Shown here in pieces: positions 16,063 through 23,566 of a DNA stretch of 64,000 nt; the stretch's first letter is position 1; the number at the start of each line of letters is the position of its first letter. The position numbers and the translations under genes are program-made. The stretch is from positions 372,001-436,000 of the forward strand of contig NZ_FOIU01000003.1 of the NCBI RefSeq assembly GCF_900111495.1, in the 5' to 3' direction. The stretch is from Chryseobacterium wanjuense. Its GTDB lineage: Bacteria; Bacteroidota; Bacteroidia; Flavobacteriales; Weeksellaceae. The notes under the pieces are model-generated. The model ran no database searches. It was not told where the DNA came from and was given only the letters and a program-made list of their open reading frames with translations.

Positions 16063-17463
16063 ATGTCAGAAGTCATTTCGCAACCCAATTCGATTAAGAA
16101 AATCTTACCCCTGATTCTTGCAACCGCAATTTTCATGCAGATGCTGGATTCTACTATTCTGAACACTTCTCTCCCATCCATTGCGAAAGATTTGCACGAA
16201 TCTCCGTTCAATATGCAGAATGCGATTATCAGCTATGTTTTGACATTGGCGGTTTTTATGCCTGCGAGCGGCTTTTTGGCAGACCGGTTCGGAACAAAAA
16301 AAGTGTTTATTTTTTCGCTGGTGCTTTTTAGTTTGGGTTCATTATTTTGTGCCTTATCTCAAAATCTCACCCATCTTGTCATTTCTCGTGTGATTCAGGG
16401 AGTTGGCGGAAGTTTGATGACGCCTGTCGGAAAATTAGCTTTAATTAAAACTTTCGATAAAAACGAATTATTAAAAGCCATGAATTTCGCCATTATTCCA
16501 GCTCTGATCGGTCCCGTTTTAGGTCCGTTAGTGGGAGGTTATATGGTCGATTACCTTTCCTGGCACTGGATTTTTTTGATTAATATTCCGATTGGTATTT
16601 TAGGAATTACGTTAGGCTTAAAATATATGCCGAATTACAAATCCACCGATGTCGATTTTGATTTAAAAGGATTTTTAATTTTTGCGGCAGCTTCTCTTCT
16701 GCTCTCAATTTCACTGGAACTTTTCGGAGATCTGCAGAACACAACTCCCGTTTTGGTTGTTTTCATTCTCGGGTTTCTTTTTATGTACTATTATTACAGA
16801 CATGCAAAAAGAGATGAAAGTCCGATTTTCCCGTTAAATTTATTCCAGGTTCGAACTTTCCGGGTAGGAATTGTTGGAAATCTGGCAACGAGGTTAGGAA
16901 TTAGTTCTGTTCCTTTATTATTACCATTAATGATTCAGATTGCGTACAATCAATCGGCGGTTACTTCAGGTTGGATTATCGCTCCGATGGCAGTTACAGC
17001 GATGTTTGGAAAATCTTATGTCATAAAAATTTTAGATAAATTTGGGTATCGGCAAACCCTGATGGTGAATACATTCATTATCGGAACATTGATCTGTCTT
17101 TTAGCCATTCCGAATATTCATACGTCTTTGTATTGGTTTATCCCGATTATTTCCGTGTTAGGATTTTTTAATTCGATTCAGTTTACCTCGATGAATACCA
17201 TTTCCATTGCAGATTTAAGGAATTTTCAAACGAGCAGCGGAAACTCTTTAATTTCAGTCAATCAACAGCTTGCCATCGGTTTCGGGATCGCTTTCGGACT
17301 GATTGTTTTAAAAATATTTGAAAGCACAGATCTTATCAAAGGGGAAATTCACAACGCCTTCCGCTACACCTTCCTCACAGTCGGGGTTCTCACGATCATT
17401 TCCGGATTTGTTTTCCGCAGACTTCACATTTCAGACGGCAAAAATATGAAATCGAAGGAGTGA
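16063..17463 (+). CDS. MFS transporter, DHA2-type drug exporter
   Basis: A 466-residue inner-membrane exporter of the DHA2 (EmrB/HsrA-like) family that uses the proton gradient. The first helix has MLDSTILNTSLPSIAKDL, the DHA2 motif D1, and the loop between helices 2 and 3 has ADRFGTKKVF, the MFS motif A. GPVLGPLVGGYMVDYLSWHW is the DHA2 motif C region. About fourteen hydrophobic segments can be read. There is no EmrA-like adaptor or TetR regulator next to it; substrate unknown. Confidence 0.88.
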   Translation: MSEVISQPNSIKKILPLILATAIFMQMLDSTILNTSLPSIAKDLHESPFNMQNAIISYVLTLAVFMPASGFLADRFGTKKVFIFSLVLFSLGSLFCALSQNLTHLVISRVIQGVGGSLMTPVGKLALIKTFDKNELLKAMNFAIIPALIGPVLGPLVGGYMVDYLSWHWIFLINIPIGILGITLGLKYMPNYKSTDVDFDLKGFLIFAAASLLLSISLELFGDLQNTTPVLVVFILGFLFMYYYYRHAKRDESPIFPLNLFQVRTFRVGIVGNLATRLGISSVPLLLPLMIQIAYNQSAVTSGWIIAPMAVTAMFGKSYVIKILDKFGYRQTLMVNTFIIGTLICLLAIPNIHTSLYWFIPIISVLGFFNSIQFTSMNTISIADLRNFQTSSGNSLISVNQQLAIGFGIAFGLIVLKIFESTDLIKGEIHNAFRYTFLTVGVLTIISGFVFRRLHISDGKNMKSKE

Positions 17464-17850
17464 GGGGATACGGGTTTCGGGGTTCGGGTTTTGAGATGCG
17501 GGTTTCGAGTTTTTTTGAGTTGTGAGTTTAGGGTTTTACTGCAGTTGTCATTCTGACTTCAGGAAGAATCTATATTTTCAATCAAGCAAACTTCCACCCC
17601 CATCTTCCAACTTCCTTTCTTTATTAGTAGCTTTTTCCGCTTGTCACAGCTAGAAAAATATGATGTTGAAAACCACCCCGTCAAAAATTCTTACGAATTT
17701 TCGCCACCCCTCCAAAGGAGGGGAATTCGCATTCCAAAAAACAAAGCAATACCATAACAAACAATAACCAGCAATAACCACCCAGCAACCAAAAAATCAG
17801 AACTCGGAACTCAGAACTCAAAACCCGAAACCCGAAACCCGCAACCCATA
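17464..17850. repeat. Repeat-rich intergenic region with inverted AAACCCG tracts
   Basis: A tract CGGGTTTCGGGGTTCGGG (from 17470) is mirrored as AACCCGAAACCCGAAACCC around 17820, making an inverted pair about 350 bp apart. Between them are a GTCATTCTGACTTCAGG-type repeat (17545), a hairpin CCCCTCC-AAA-GGAGGGG (about 17705-17722) and degenerate AACAAACAATAACC runs. There is no coding sequence; the region looks like a pile of dispersed repeats. Confidence 0.65.
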
Positions 17851-17893
17851 CCTCTTATTACCACAGATCAATGCACCGGATCTCCAACTCCAC

Positions 17894-17901
17894 TACCTTT
17901 G
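17894..17901 (+). promoter_or_regulatory. TAnnTTTG box of the pirin gene
   Basis: TACCTTTG, 22 bases before the ATG of the first pirin gene. No clear TTG box. Confidence 0.5.
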
Positions 17902-17923
17902 CTTTTATAATACCAACAATATT

Positions 17924-18799
17924 ATGGCAACTAAACAAGTACAAATCGTAATATCTCCAAAGCCTGCTCATTTTGTGGGTGATGGTTTTAGGGTGCATAA
18001 TTTTATTCCGGGCGTTCAGGGATTGGATATGAAGAGGATGGATCCGTTTATTATGCTTGATTATAATGCAAAATTTCATTTTAATGGAACAGATCAGCCT
18101 CGTGGTGTCGGCGTGCATCCTCACAGAGGTTTTGAAACCGTGACTATCGCTTATAAAGGTCGTGTACAGCATCATGACAGTGCTGGCGGAGGTGGAATTA
18201 TCGGTGAAGGTGACGTGCAGTGGATGACAGCGGCAAAAGGAGTCCTTCACAAAGAATATCATGAAAGAGAATGGGCAAAAGAAGGCGGAATTTTCCAGAT
18301 GGTTCAGCTTTGGGTGAATCTTCCATCGGTATATAAAATGAGCTGCCCGAAATATCAGGCGATCAAAAATTCTGATATGACGAAAATTGATCTCGGTGAA
18401 AACGGCTTTATAGAGCTTATTGCCGGAGAATATCAACAGCAGAAAGGTCCTGCTTTTACTTTCAGTCCGGTTCATATGATGAATGCCAAATTGAAGAAAG
18501 GGGGGAAAGCAGATTTCAATTTTCCTGCAGATTTCAATACCGCGGCTTTGGTCGTGGAAGGAAGTATCATCATTAACGGCGAAGAAAAAGCTCCGACAAA
18601 TAATTTTGTTTTATTTAAAAATGAAGGAGAAGATTTTTCTATTGAAGCTACAGAAGATTCAATTATTTTAATCATCAGCGGAATGCCACTGAACGAACCG
18701 ATTTATCCTCACGGTCCTTTTGTAATGAATTCCAGAGAGGAAATCATGCAGGCTTTTGAAGATTATAATTTGGGAAGATTCGGATATCTTGCTGATTAA
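17924..18799 (+). CDS. Pirin family protein (bicupin)
   Basis: A 291-residue cupin-fold protein. The N-terminal cupin has the pirin metal site motif HPHRGFETVTI (around residue 65-75) and later HHDSAGG. The C-terminal half includes the usual PIYPHGPFVMNSREEI. Pirins bind iron; some are quercetin 2,3-dioxygenases and others act in stress or redox regulation. It differs clearly from the second pirin at 19437. It heads a run of rightward stress- and redox-type genes, but a 247-bp repeat-bearing gap separates it from the next. Confidence 0.9.
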   Translation: MATKQVQIVISPKPAHFVGDGFRVHNFIPGVQGLDMKRMDPFIMLDYNAKFHFNGTDQPRGVGVHPHRGFETVTIAYKGRVQHHDSAGGGGIIGEGDVQWMTAAKGVLHKEYHEREWAKEGGIFQMVQLWVNLPSVYKMSCPKYQAIKNSDMTKIDLGENGFIELIAGEYQQQKGPAFTFSPVHMMNAKLKKGGKADFNFPADFNTAALVVEGSIIINGEEKAPTNNFVLFKNEGEDFSIEATEDSIILIISGMPLNEPIYPHGPFVMNSREEIMQAFEDYNLGRFGYLAD

Positions 18800-18869
18800 T
18801 AATTTAACTTAAATCTAAAATCCAGTTATTATTTTCCTTAATTTTAATGCTATTATGTTTGGTTTCTTT

Positions 18870-19017
18870 TTCGCAAAGACGCAAAGGTTATTGACTGGCT
18901 TTATGTTGTAAGACACAATTTATCTTCGATAAAATTGATTATACACAAACGAAAATCTTTGATTTTCTTGCGCCTTACAGCAGTACTGAAATTAAAAACT
19001 TTGTGCCTTTGCGAGAA
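18870..19017. repeat. 148-bp inverted-repeat element (GCAAAGACGCAAAG ends)
   Basis: The left end TTCGCAAAGACGCAAAGG pairs with the right end CTTTGTGCCTTTGCGAGAA, and internal arms ATGTTGTAAG / CTTACAGCAG extend the fold. Small hairpins occur inside (ATCTTCGAT; AAAATCTTTGATTTT). It has the shape of a MITE or structured repeat; it carries no gene. Confidence 0.65.
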
Positions 19018-19046
19018 TCCAACATAATTTTTAAACAAAAAAAATC

Positions 19047-19358
19047 ATGAAACCAGAATTTGAAAACATCCCTTTAATAAATACCGGAACAAGATTCCAG
19101 ATAGAATTCAATGGACATTCTGCCTTTATCGATTATCGTGAAATGGGAAGCCAGATCGCACTTAATCATACCGAAGCAGACATTCTGATTGCAGGAACCG
19201 GTGCCGCACAGGCAGTTGTGGAAAAGACTTTACATTATATCGAAGAACATCAGAAGAAAGCACTTCCCTTTTGTCCGTACGTTGTATCATTCATTAAAAA
19301 AAATCCGGAATGGAAACGTGTTGTCGACCAGAGATTTCACGGATACGAGCAACTTTAA
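19047..19358 (+). CDS. Small YjdJ-like GNAT acetyltransferase
   Basis: A 103-residue single-domain protein of the short GNAT group (COG2388, YjdJ-like). The C-terminal PFCPYVVSFIKKNPEW matches the family signature PLCPF...H. The acetyl-CoA loop, normally GxGxG, reads GTGAAQA here, so cofactor binding may be altered or lost. Compare the paralogue at 22995, which keeps GQGVGKE. The substrate is unknown. It lies between two pirin genes. Confidence 0.75.
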   Translation: MKPEFENIPLINTGTRFQIEFNGHSAFIDYREMGSQIALNHTEADILIAGTGAAQAVVEKTLHYIEEHQKKALPFCPYVVSFIKKNPEWKRVVDQRFHGYEQL

Positions 19359-19436
19359 TTTTTATTAAAGTACCATAAACATTGGAAAAATTAATTACAT
19401 TAGCTTAAACAAAAATCAAAAACCCCATTATTTATC

Positions 19437-20336
19437 ATGTCAAATATCGGACTTATCATTGAAGAAAAATCTGCAGATATAGGAAACTTTTTGGTGGGAA
19501 GACTGTTGCCTTTCCGTGAAAAAAGAGCAGTTGGCCCCTTCGTTTTCATCGATCATATGGGACCTGCAGAGTTGAAAGATTATCAAAATCTTGATGTTCC
19601 GCCACATCCACACATCGGGCTTTCTACGTTGACCTATCTTTTGGAAGGGTCAATTTTCCACAGAGACAGTGTTGGAAGTGCATTGGAAATCCAGCCGGGC
19701 GCTGTCAATTGGATGACGGCCGGAAAAGGGGTTGTTCACTCAGAAAGAACCCCCGAACATTTGAGACATTCTGATAAAAGACTTCACGGTTTCCAAATCT
19801 GGGTGGGACTTCCCAAACATCTGGAGCAGTCTGAACCGACTTTCCATCATATTGAAGCCGATGAAATTCCGGTATGGGAAGAAGATGGAATTCAGTATAA
19901 ATTAATTGCAGGGGAAGCATTTGGAAGAAAATCTCCGGTTCCTGTTCACAGCAAATTATTTTTTATTGAAATTAAAACCAAGGACGCCAAAAAAATCAGC
20001 ATCGGAAAAGATCTTTACGGCGAAGCGGCGATGTATGTATTGGACGGAACGGTTTCTACAGACGGAAATTCTTACGGCTCAAAACAATTGATGATTGCCA
20101 AAGACACCAAACTTTGCGAATTTGATATGAGTGAAAACGGAACGGTTTATCTTTTCGGCGGTGAACCTTTTGATGAGGAGCGTTTTATATTCTGGAATTT
20201 TGTAAATTCAGACAAAGAATTAATCGAAAAAGCAAAAGTAGACTGGAACGATCAAAATCACGAAGCTTTTCCTTTAGTTCTGGGGGATGAAGAAGAATTT
20301 GTCCCGCTTCCGAAAGCCATTCTAAACAGAAAATAA
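19437..20336 (+). CDS. Pirin family protein, second copy
   Basis: A 299-residue bicupin. The iron site motif HPHIGLSTLTYLLEG lies at about 58-72, then HRDSVGS and the conserved WMTAGKGVVHSER. The C-terminal cupin region has FGGEPFDEERFIFWNFV, typical of the YhhW-type pirins that show quercetinase activity. It is a different subfamily from the pirin at 17924. The following gene starts 40 bases downstream, so it is probably part of the operon with the metallo-beta-lactamase. Confidence 0.9.
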   Translation: MSNIGLIIEEKSADIGNFLVGRLLPFREKRAVGPFVFIDHMGPAELKDYQNLDVPPHPHIGLSTLTYLLEGSIFHRDSVGSALEIQPGAVNWMTAGKGVVHSERTPEHLRHSDKRLHGFQIWVGLPKHLEQSEPTFHHIEADEIPVWEEDGIQYKLIAGEAFGRKSPVPVHSKLFFIEIKTKDAKKISIGKDLYGEAAMYVLDGTVSTDGNSYGSKQLMIAKDTKLCEFDMSENGTVYLFGGEPFDEERFIFWNFVNSDKELIEKAKVDWNDQNHEAFPLVLGDEEEFVPLPKAILNRK

Positions 20337-20376
20337 TATTAAAATTTTAAAATAATTCAACAGCAAATCTCAATAA

Positions 20377-21249
20377 ATGAAAAAAATAATTCTTGTATTC
20401 TTAGTCATTATCTCTTTTGTAAGCAACGCACAGACCGTTACAGAACCCAAAAACAATCCTGCAGAATGGTCAAAACCGTATGAACCTTTTAGAATTGCAG
20501 GCAATTTGTATTATGTAGGAACCTACGATCTGGCGTCCTATCTGATCGTTACCGACAAAGGAAATATTCTTATCAATACAGGATTAGCAGGATCGCTTCC
20601 GATCATTAAAAATAATATTAAGAAGCTTGGTTTTAAATATAAAGACATTAAAATTTTGACACTTACACAGGCTCACTTCGATCACATGGGAGCAATGGCC
20701 GAAATCAAAAAAGAAACCGGAGCTAAGCTTTATGTAGACGAAAAAGATGCGGAAGAGCTGAAAAGCGGAGGAAAATCTGACTACGAATTGGGAAAATACG
20801 GAGTCACTTTCAAGCCTCTACAGCCAGATTATCTTTTAAAAAATAATGATAAAATAAAACTTGGAAACACTACCCTTACTTTGCTTCATCATCCGGGACA
20901 TACAAAGGGATCGTGCAGTTTTGTATTTGAAACCAAGGATAAAAATCAAACGTATAAAGTTTTAATTGCCAATTTGCCTTCCATAATTATCGACAGAAAA
21001 TTCGCTGAAGTGAAAGATTATCAGGACATCCAGAAAGATTATGCTTATACCTTTGAAGCCATGAAAAAGATAGATTTTGATCTTTGGGTAGCTTCTCATG
21101 CCAGTCAGTTTGACCTTCATACCAAACGAAAAACAGGAGATGCTTACAATCCGAAACTGTTTGCAGACAAAGAAATATATTTTCAGAAACTTGGAAAATT
21201 AGAAGCGGATTATCTGGAAAAAATTAAAAAAGATTCATCAGAAAAATAA
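20377..21249 (+). CDS. GOB-like subclass B3 metallo-beta-lactamase
   Basis: A periplasmic zinc hydrolase predicted to open beta-lactams, including carbapenems. The 290-residue protein has a signal peptide ending SNAQ (1-19). The zinc motif is Q98-A-H100-F-D102-H103, so the usual first histidine is Gln, the hallmark of the GOB enzymes of Elizabethkingia meningoseptica. H175 (HHPGHTKGS) and H241 (ASHASQF) complete the ligands. Long stretches such as LLHHPGHTKGSCSF are as in GOB. It sits inside a redox/stress gene run rather than on a mobile element, so it looks like a resident chromosomal enzyme. Confidence 0.88.
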   Translation: MKKIILVFLVIISFVSNAQTVTEPKNNPAEWSKPYEPFRIAGNLYYVGTYDLASYLIVTDKGNILINTGLAGSLPIIKNNIKKLGFKYKDIKILTLTQAHFDHMGAMAEIKKETGAKLYVDEKDAEELKSGGKSDYELGKYGVTFKPLQPDYLLKNNDKIKLGNTTLTLLHHPGHTKGSCSFVFETKDKNQTYKVLIANLPSIIIDRKFAEVKDYQDIQKDYAYTFEAMKKIDFDLWVASHASQFDLHTKRKTGDAYNPKLFADKEIYFQKLGKLEADYLEKIKKDSSEK

Positions 21250-21263
21250 TAATAAATAAACAA

Positions 21264-21800
21264 ATGAAAATATTAGCATTTGCAGGAAGCACGTCTTCCA
21301 CCTCGATCAACAGAGAACTGGTAAAATTTGTTTTGAAAGATTTTCAGGATGAAGAAATTAATTTAATTGACCTTAATGATTTCGATATGCCCGTTTTCTC
21401 CGTAGACCGCGAGAAGAAAGGCTTTCCGGACGCCGCCCACCATTTTTTGAAAGTCATTGAAGAATGCGACGTGATCATCTGTTCTCTGGCAGAACACAAC
21501 AGGTCTTATAGCGCTGCTTTTAAAAACGTTTTCGACTGGGCTTCAAGAATTAACGTAAAAGTTTTTCAAAATAAACCCATGCTTCTGATGTCGACTTCTC
21601 CGGGAGGGTATGGCGGCGGAAATGTGATGAACACGGCAAAAACATTCTTCCCAAATTTCGGAGCCGATATTAAAGATACTTTCTCACTTCCGAAGTTTTA
21701 CGAAAATTTTGATTTCGAGACCGGAGTTATCAATCCTGAAATGCTGAAAGATTTGAAGAACAAGATCGAGAATTTTAAAAATCAGGTGAAAAACCAATGA
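21264..21800 (+). CDS. NADPH-dependent FMN reductase family protein
   Basis: A 178-residue flavodoxin-fold reductase. The FMN phosphate loop is FAGSTSSTSINRELV (6-20), and SLAEHNRSYSAAFKNVFDW matches the family stretch that contacts the isoalloxazine ring. It would reduce FMN, quinones or chromate-like acceptors in the cytoplasm. It starts 14 bases after the beta-lactamase stop, and its stop overlaps the TMEM175 start by four bases, so it is in the middle of an operon. Confidence 0.87.
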   Translation: MKILAFAGSTSSTSINRELVKFVLKDFQDEEINLIDLNDFDMPVFSVDREKKGFPDAAHHFLKVIEECDVIICSLAEHNRSYSAAFKNVFDWASRINVKVFQNKPMLLMSTSPGGYGGGNVMNTAKTFFPNFGADIKDTFSLPKFYENFDFETGVINPEMLKDLKNKIENFKNQVKNQ

Positions 21801-22375
21801 CAAAAGGAAGATTAGAGGCTTTCAGCGATGGAGTTTTGGCCATCATCATTACCATCATGGTTCTTGAGCTCAAGTTACCGGAAGGAGACACTTGGGCGAG
21901 CCTGAAACCTATTTTACCGAAATTTTTAGCCTATATTTTCAGTTTTATTTATATCGGAATTTATTGGAACAACCATCATCACTTGTTTCAGATGGTAAAA
22001 AAAGTGAACGGAGGGATTCTTTGGGCCAATCTTCACCTGCTGTTCTGGCTTTCGCTGATGCCGGTGGCCACAGAATGGATCGGAGAAACACATTTTGCCA
22101 AAAACCCTGTCGCCGCTTATGGCATCGGATTGATTATGAGTGCCGTCGCGTACACCATTATGGAAAATTTAATCATTAAAAATGAAGGTGAAAATTCAAA
22201 ATTAAAAGAAGCAATCCATTCAAAATTCAAAGAATATATTTCTATTGTGTTTTATGTTTTAGGATTCGCCACTTCATTTTTTTATCCTTATATTGCTATC
22301 GGTTTTTATTATCTCGTTGCATTGATATGGCTGATTCCGGACAGAAGAATCGAAAAATCTTTAAAAGAAAATTGA
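21797..22375 (+). CDS. TMEM175-family (DUF1211) channel-like protein
   Basis: A 192-residue inner-membrane protein with about six helices. The first helix carries the family signature RLEAFSDGVLAIIITI, where FSDG lines the pore in bacterial TMEM175 potassium channels. The protein has one six-helix repeat, as expected for bacterial forms, which assemble as tetramers. Translation is probably coupled to the FMN reductase through ATGA overlap. A role in potassium or proton leak under stress would fit the neighbours, but that is inference. Confidence 0.85.
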   Translation: MTKGRLEAFSDGVLAIIITIMVLELKLPEGDTWASLKPILPKFLAYIFSFIYIGIYWNNHHHLFQMVKKVNGGILWANLHLLFWLSLMPVATEWIGETHFAKNPVAAYGIGLIMSAVAYTIMENLIIKNEGENSKLKEAIHSKFKEYISIVFYVLGFATSFFYPYIAIGFYYLVALIWLIPDRRIEKSLKEN

Positions 22376-22376
22376 T

Positions 22377-22595
22377 ATGGAAACACATGAATATGTAAAC
22401 GGAGAAATTACTGTTATCTGGCAGCCTAAGAAATGTATCCACGCTGCGGTTTGTGTAAAAATGCTCCCTAAAGTATATAACCCGAAGGAAAGGCCCTGGC
22501 TGAAACCGGAAAATGCAACTCCTTCAGAACTAAGAAATCAAATAGATAAATGCCCTTCAGGAGCATTAAGTTATAAATTCAATACAGAAAAATAA
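22377..22595 (+). CDS. YjdI-like divergent 4Fe-4S mono-cluster protein
   Basis: A 72-residue protein of the Fer4_19 type. Cysteines at KKCIHAAVC and DKCPSGALSY form the single-cluster signature found in E. coli YjdI. It is one base after the TMEM175 stop and one base before OsmC overlap, so it is operonic. In E. coli yjdI neighbours yjdJ; here an OsmC gene lies between the two. Function in electron transfer is assumed from the fold only. Confidence 0.85.
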   Translation: METHEYVNGEITVIWQPKKCIHAAVCVKMLPKVYNPKERPWLKPENATPSELRNQIDKCPSGALSYKFNTEK

Positions 22596-22993
22596 TGGCG
22601 ATTATCGTAAAAGCAAGCTTAGGAAAAGAAAAATATTATACAGAAGTCGTGGCCGGTGAAAATACATTAATCACCGACGAACCTGTAGACAAAGGAGGAG
22701 GAAACAAAGGTTTCAACCCCTTCGAAATCCTGGCAACATCGCTCGCAAGCTGTACAGCCGCAACATTGAGAATGTACATCGACAGAAAAGAATGGAATGT
22801 TGAAAAAATAAACGTAGAAGTGGAACTGGAAAATTTTCCTTTAACCAAAAGAGCGGTTTTTAAAAGAGATATCAGCTTTGAAGGAACCAATCTGGACGAA
22901 GAACAGCTGAAAAGGCTTCACACCATTGCAGACGCCTGTCCTATTCATAAAATTTTAATAAACGATATAGAAGTATTAACCAAATTTTCATAA
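22595..22993 (+). CDS. OsmC/Ohr family protein
   Basis: A 132-residue cytoplasmic protein of the OsmC fold, whose members reduce organic hydroperoxides with a cysteine pair. Cys53-type (ASLASCTAATLRMY) and Cys114-type (ADACPIHKIL) cysteines are both present, as are the GGGNKGFNPFE stretch and the dimer strands. It overlaps the YjdI stop by one base. Together with pirins and the FMN reductase this suggests a peroxide or electrophile stress operon. Confidence 0.9.
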   Translation: MAIIVKASLGKEKYYTEVVAGENTLITDEPVDKGGGNKGFNPFEILATSLASCTAATLRMYIDRKEWNVEKINVEVELENFPLTKRAVFKRDISFEGTNLDEEQLKRLHTIADACPIHKILINDIEVLTKFS

Positions 22994-22994
22994 T

Positions 22995-23294
22995 ATGATT
23001 GAAGTAAAACAAAACAACGACGCAAAACACGGAAATTTTGCAGCATTCATAGACGGAAACAGCGCAGGTCTTATGACGTATACCTGGGCCGGAGAAGAGA
23101 GGTTTATCATCGACCATACTGAAGTGGAAGAAGCATACAACGGACAAGGCGTTGGAAAAGAAATGCTTTTGGCTGCGGTAGATTTTGCAAGAAAAAACGG
23201 GAAAACCATTATTCCGCTTTGCCCTTTTGCAAAAGCTACTTTCCAGAAACATGAAGAGCTTCAGGATGTTTTGGTGAATCAGACACAGGCTTGA
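22995..23294 (+). CDS. YjdJ-like GNAT acetyltransferase
   Basis: A 99-residue short GNAT protein (COG2388). The acetyl-CoA loop NGQGVGKEML is intact and the C-terminal PLCPFAKATFQKHEEL is the family signature with the conserved cysteine. It begins one base after the OsmC stop and is the last gene of the run. A paralogue with a degenerate loop is at 19047. Confidence 0.87.
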   Translation: MIEVKQNNDAKHGNFAAFIDGNSAGLMTYTWAGEERFIIDHTEVEEAYNGQGVGKEMLLAAVDFARKNGKTIIPLCPFAKATFQKHEELQDVLVNQTQA

Positions 23295-23438
23295 TTTTTT
23301 AAAGTTAAGATTGAGGCTGAGATTGATAATTTTTAAGTTTAATCTGAATTTTATAGATGCTTCGAGAACCTCAGCCTGACATCGCTAATACTAAATGTTT
23401 GATTCTTTTAATAGAAAAATAACTGAATGTTTTATTAT

Positions 23439-23466
23439 TCATGCCAAGCGGAGTCGAAACATCCCA
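23439..23466. repeat. GTCAT...ATC dispersed repeat
   Basis: TCATGCCAAGCGGAGTCGAA followed by ACATCCC, a variant of the repeat family listed at 8638. Confidence 0.6.
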
Positions 23467-23478
23467 ACAAAAAAATAT

Positions 23479-23515
23479 AAACCTTCCAGAGTAAAATCCG
23501 GAAGGTTTTTTCTTT
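23479..23515 (+). terminator. Terminator after the pirin-to-YjdJ operon
   Basis: AAACCTTCC / GGAAGGTTT stem with a 12-base loop, followed by TTTTCTTTTT. Confidence 0.7.
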
Positions 23516-23536
23516 TTCAACAGAACATAAAAAAAC

Positions 23537-23544
23537 TATATTTG
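23537..23544 (+). promoter_or_regulatory. TAnnTTTG box before symporter
   Basis: TATATTTG, 22 bases before the ATG of the symporter. Confidence 0.5.
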
Positions 23545-23566
23545 TAAAATTTTAATCGAGTAAAAT

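Noticed and set aside
17755..17845. Short repeated units that could be read as a CRISPR array
   Set aside because: Units are 7-8 bases, degenerate and contiguous, with no unique spacers and no cas genes.
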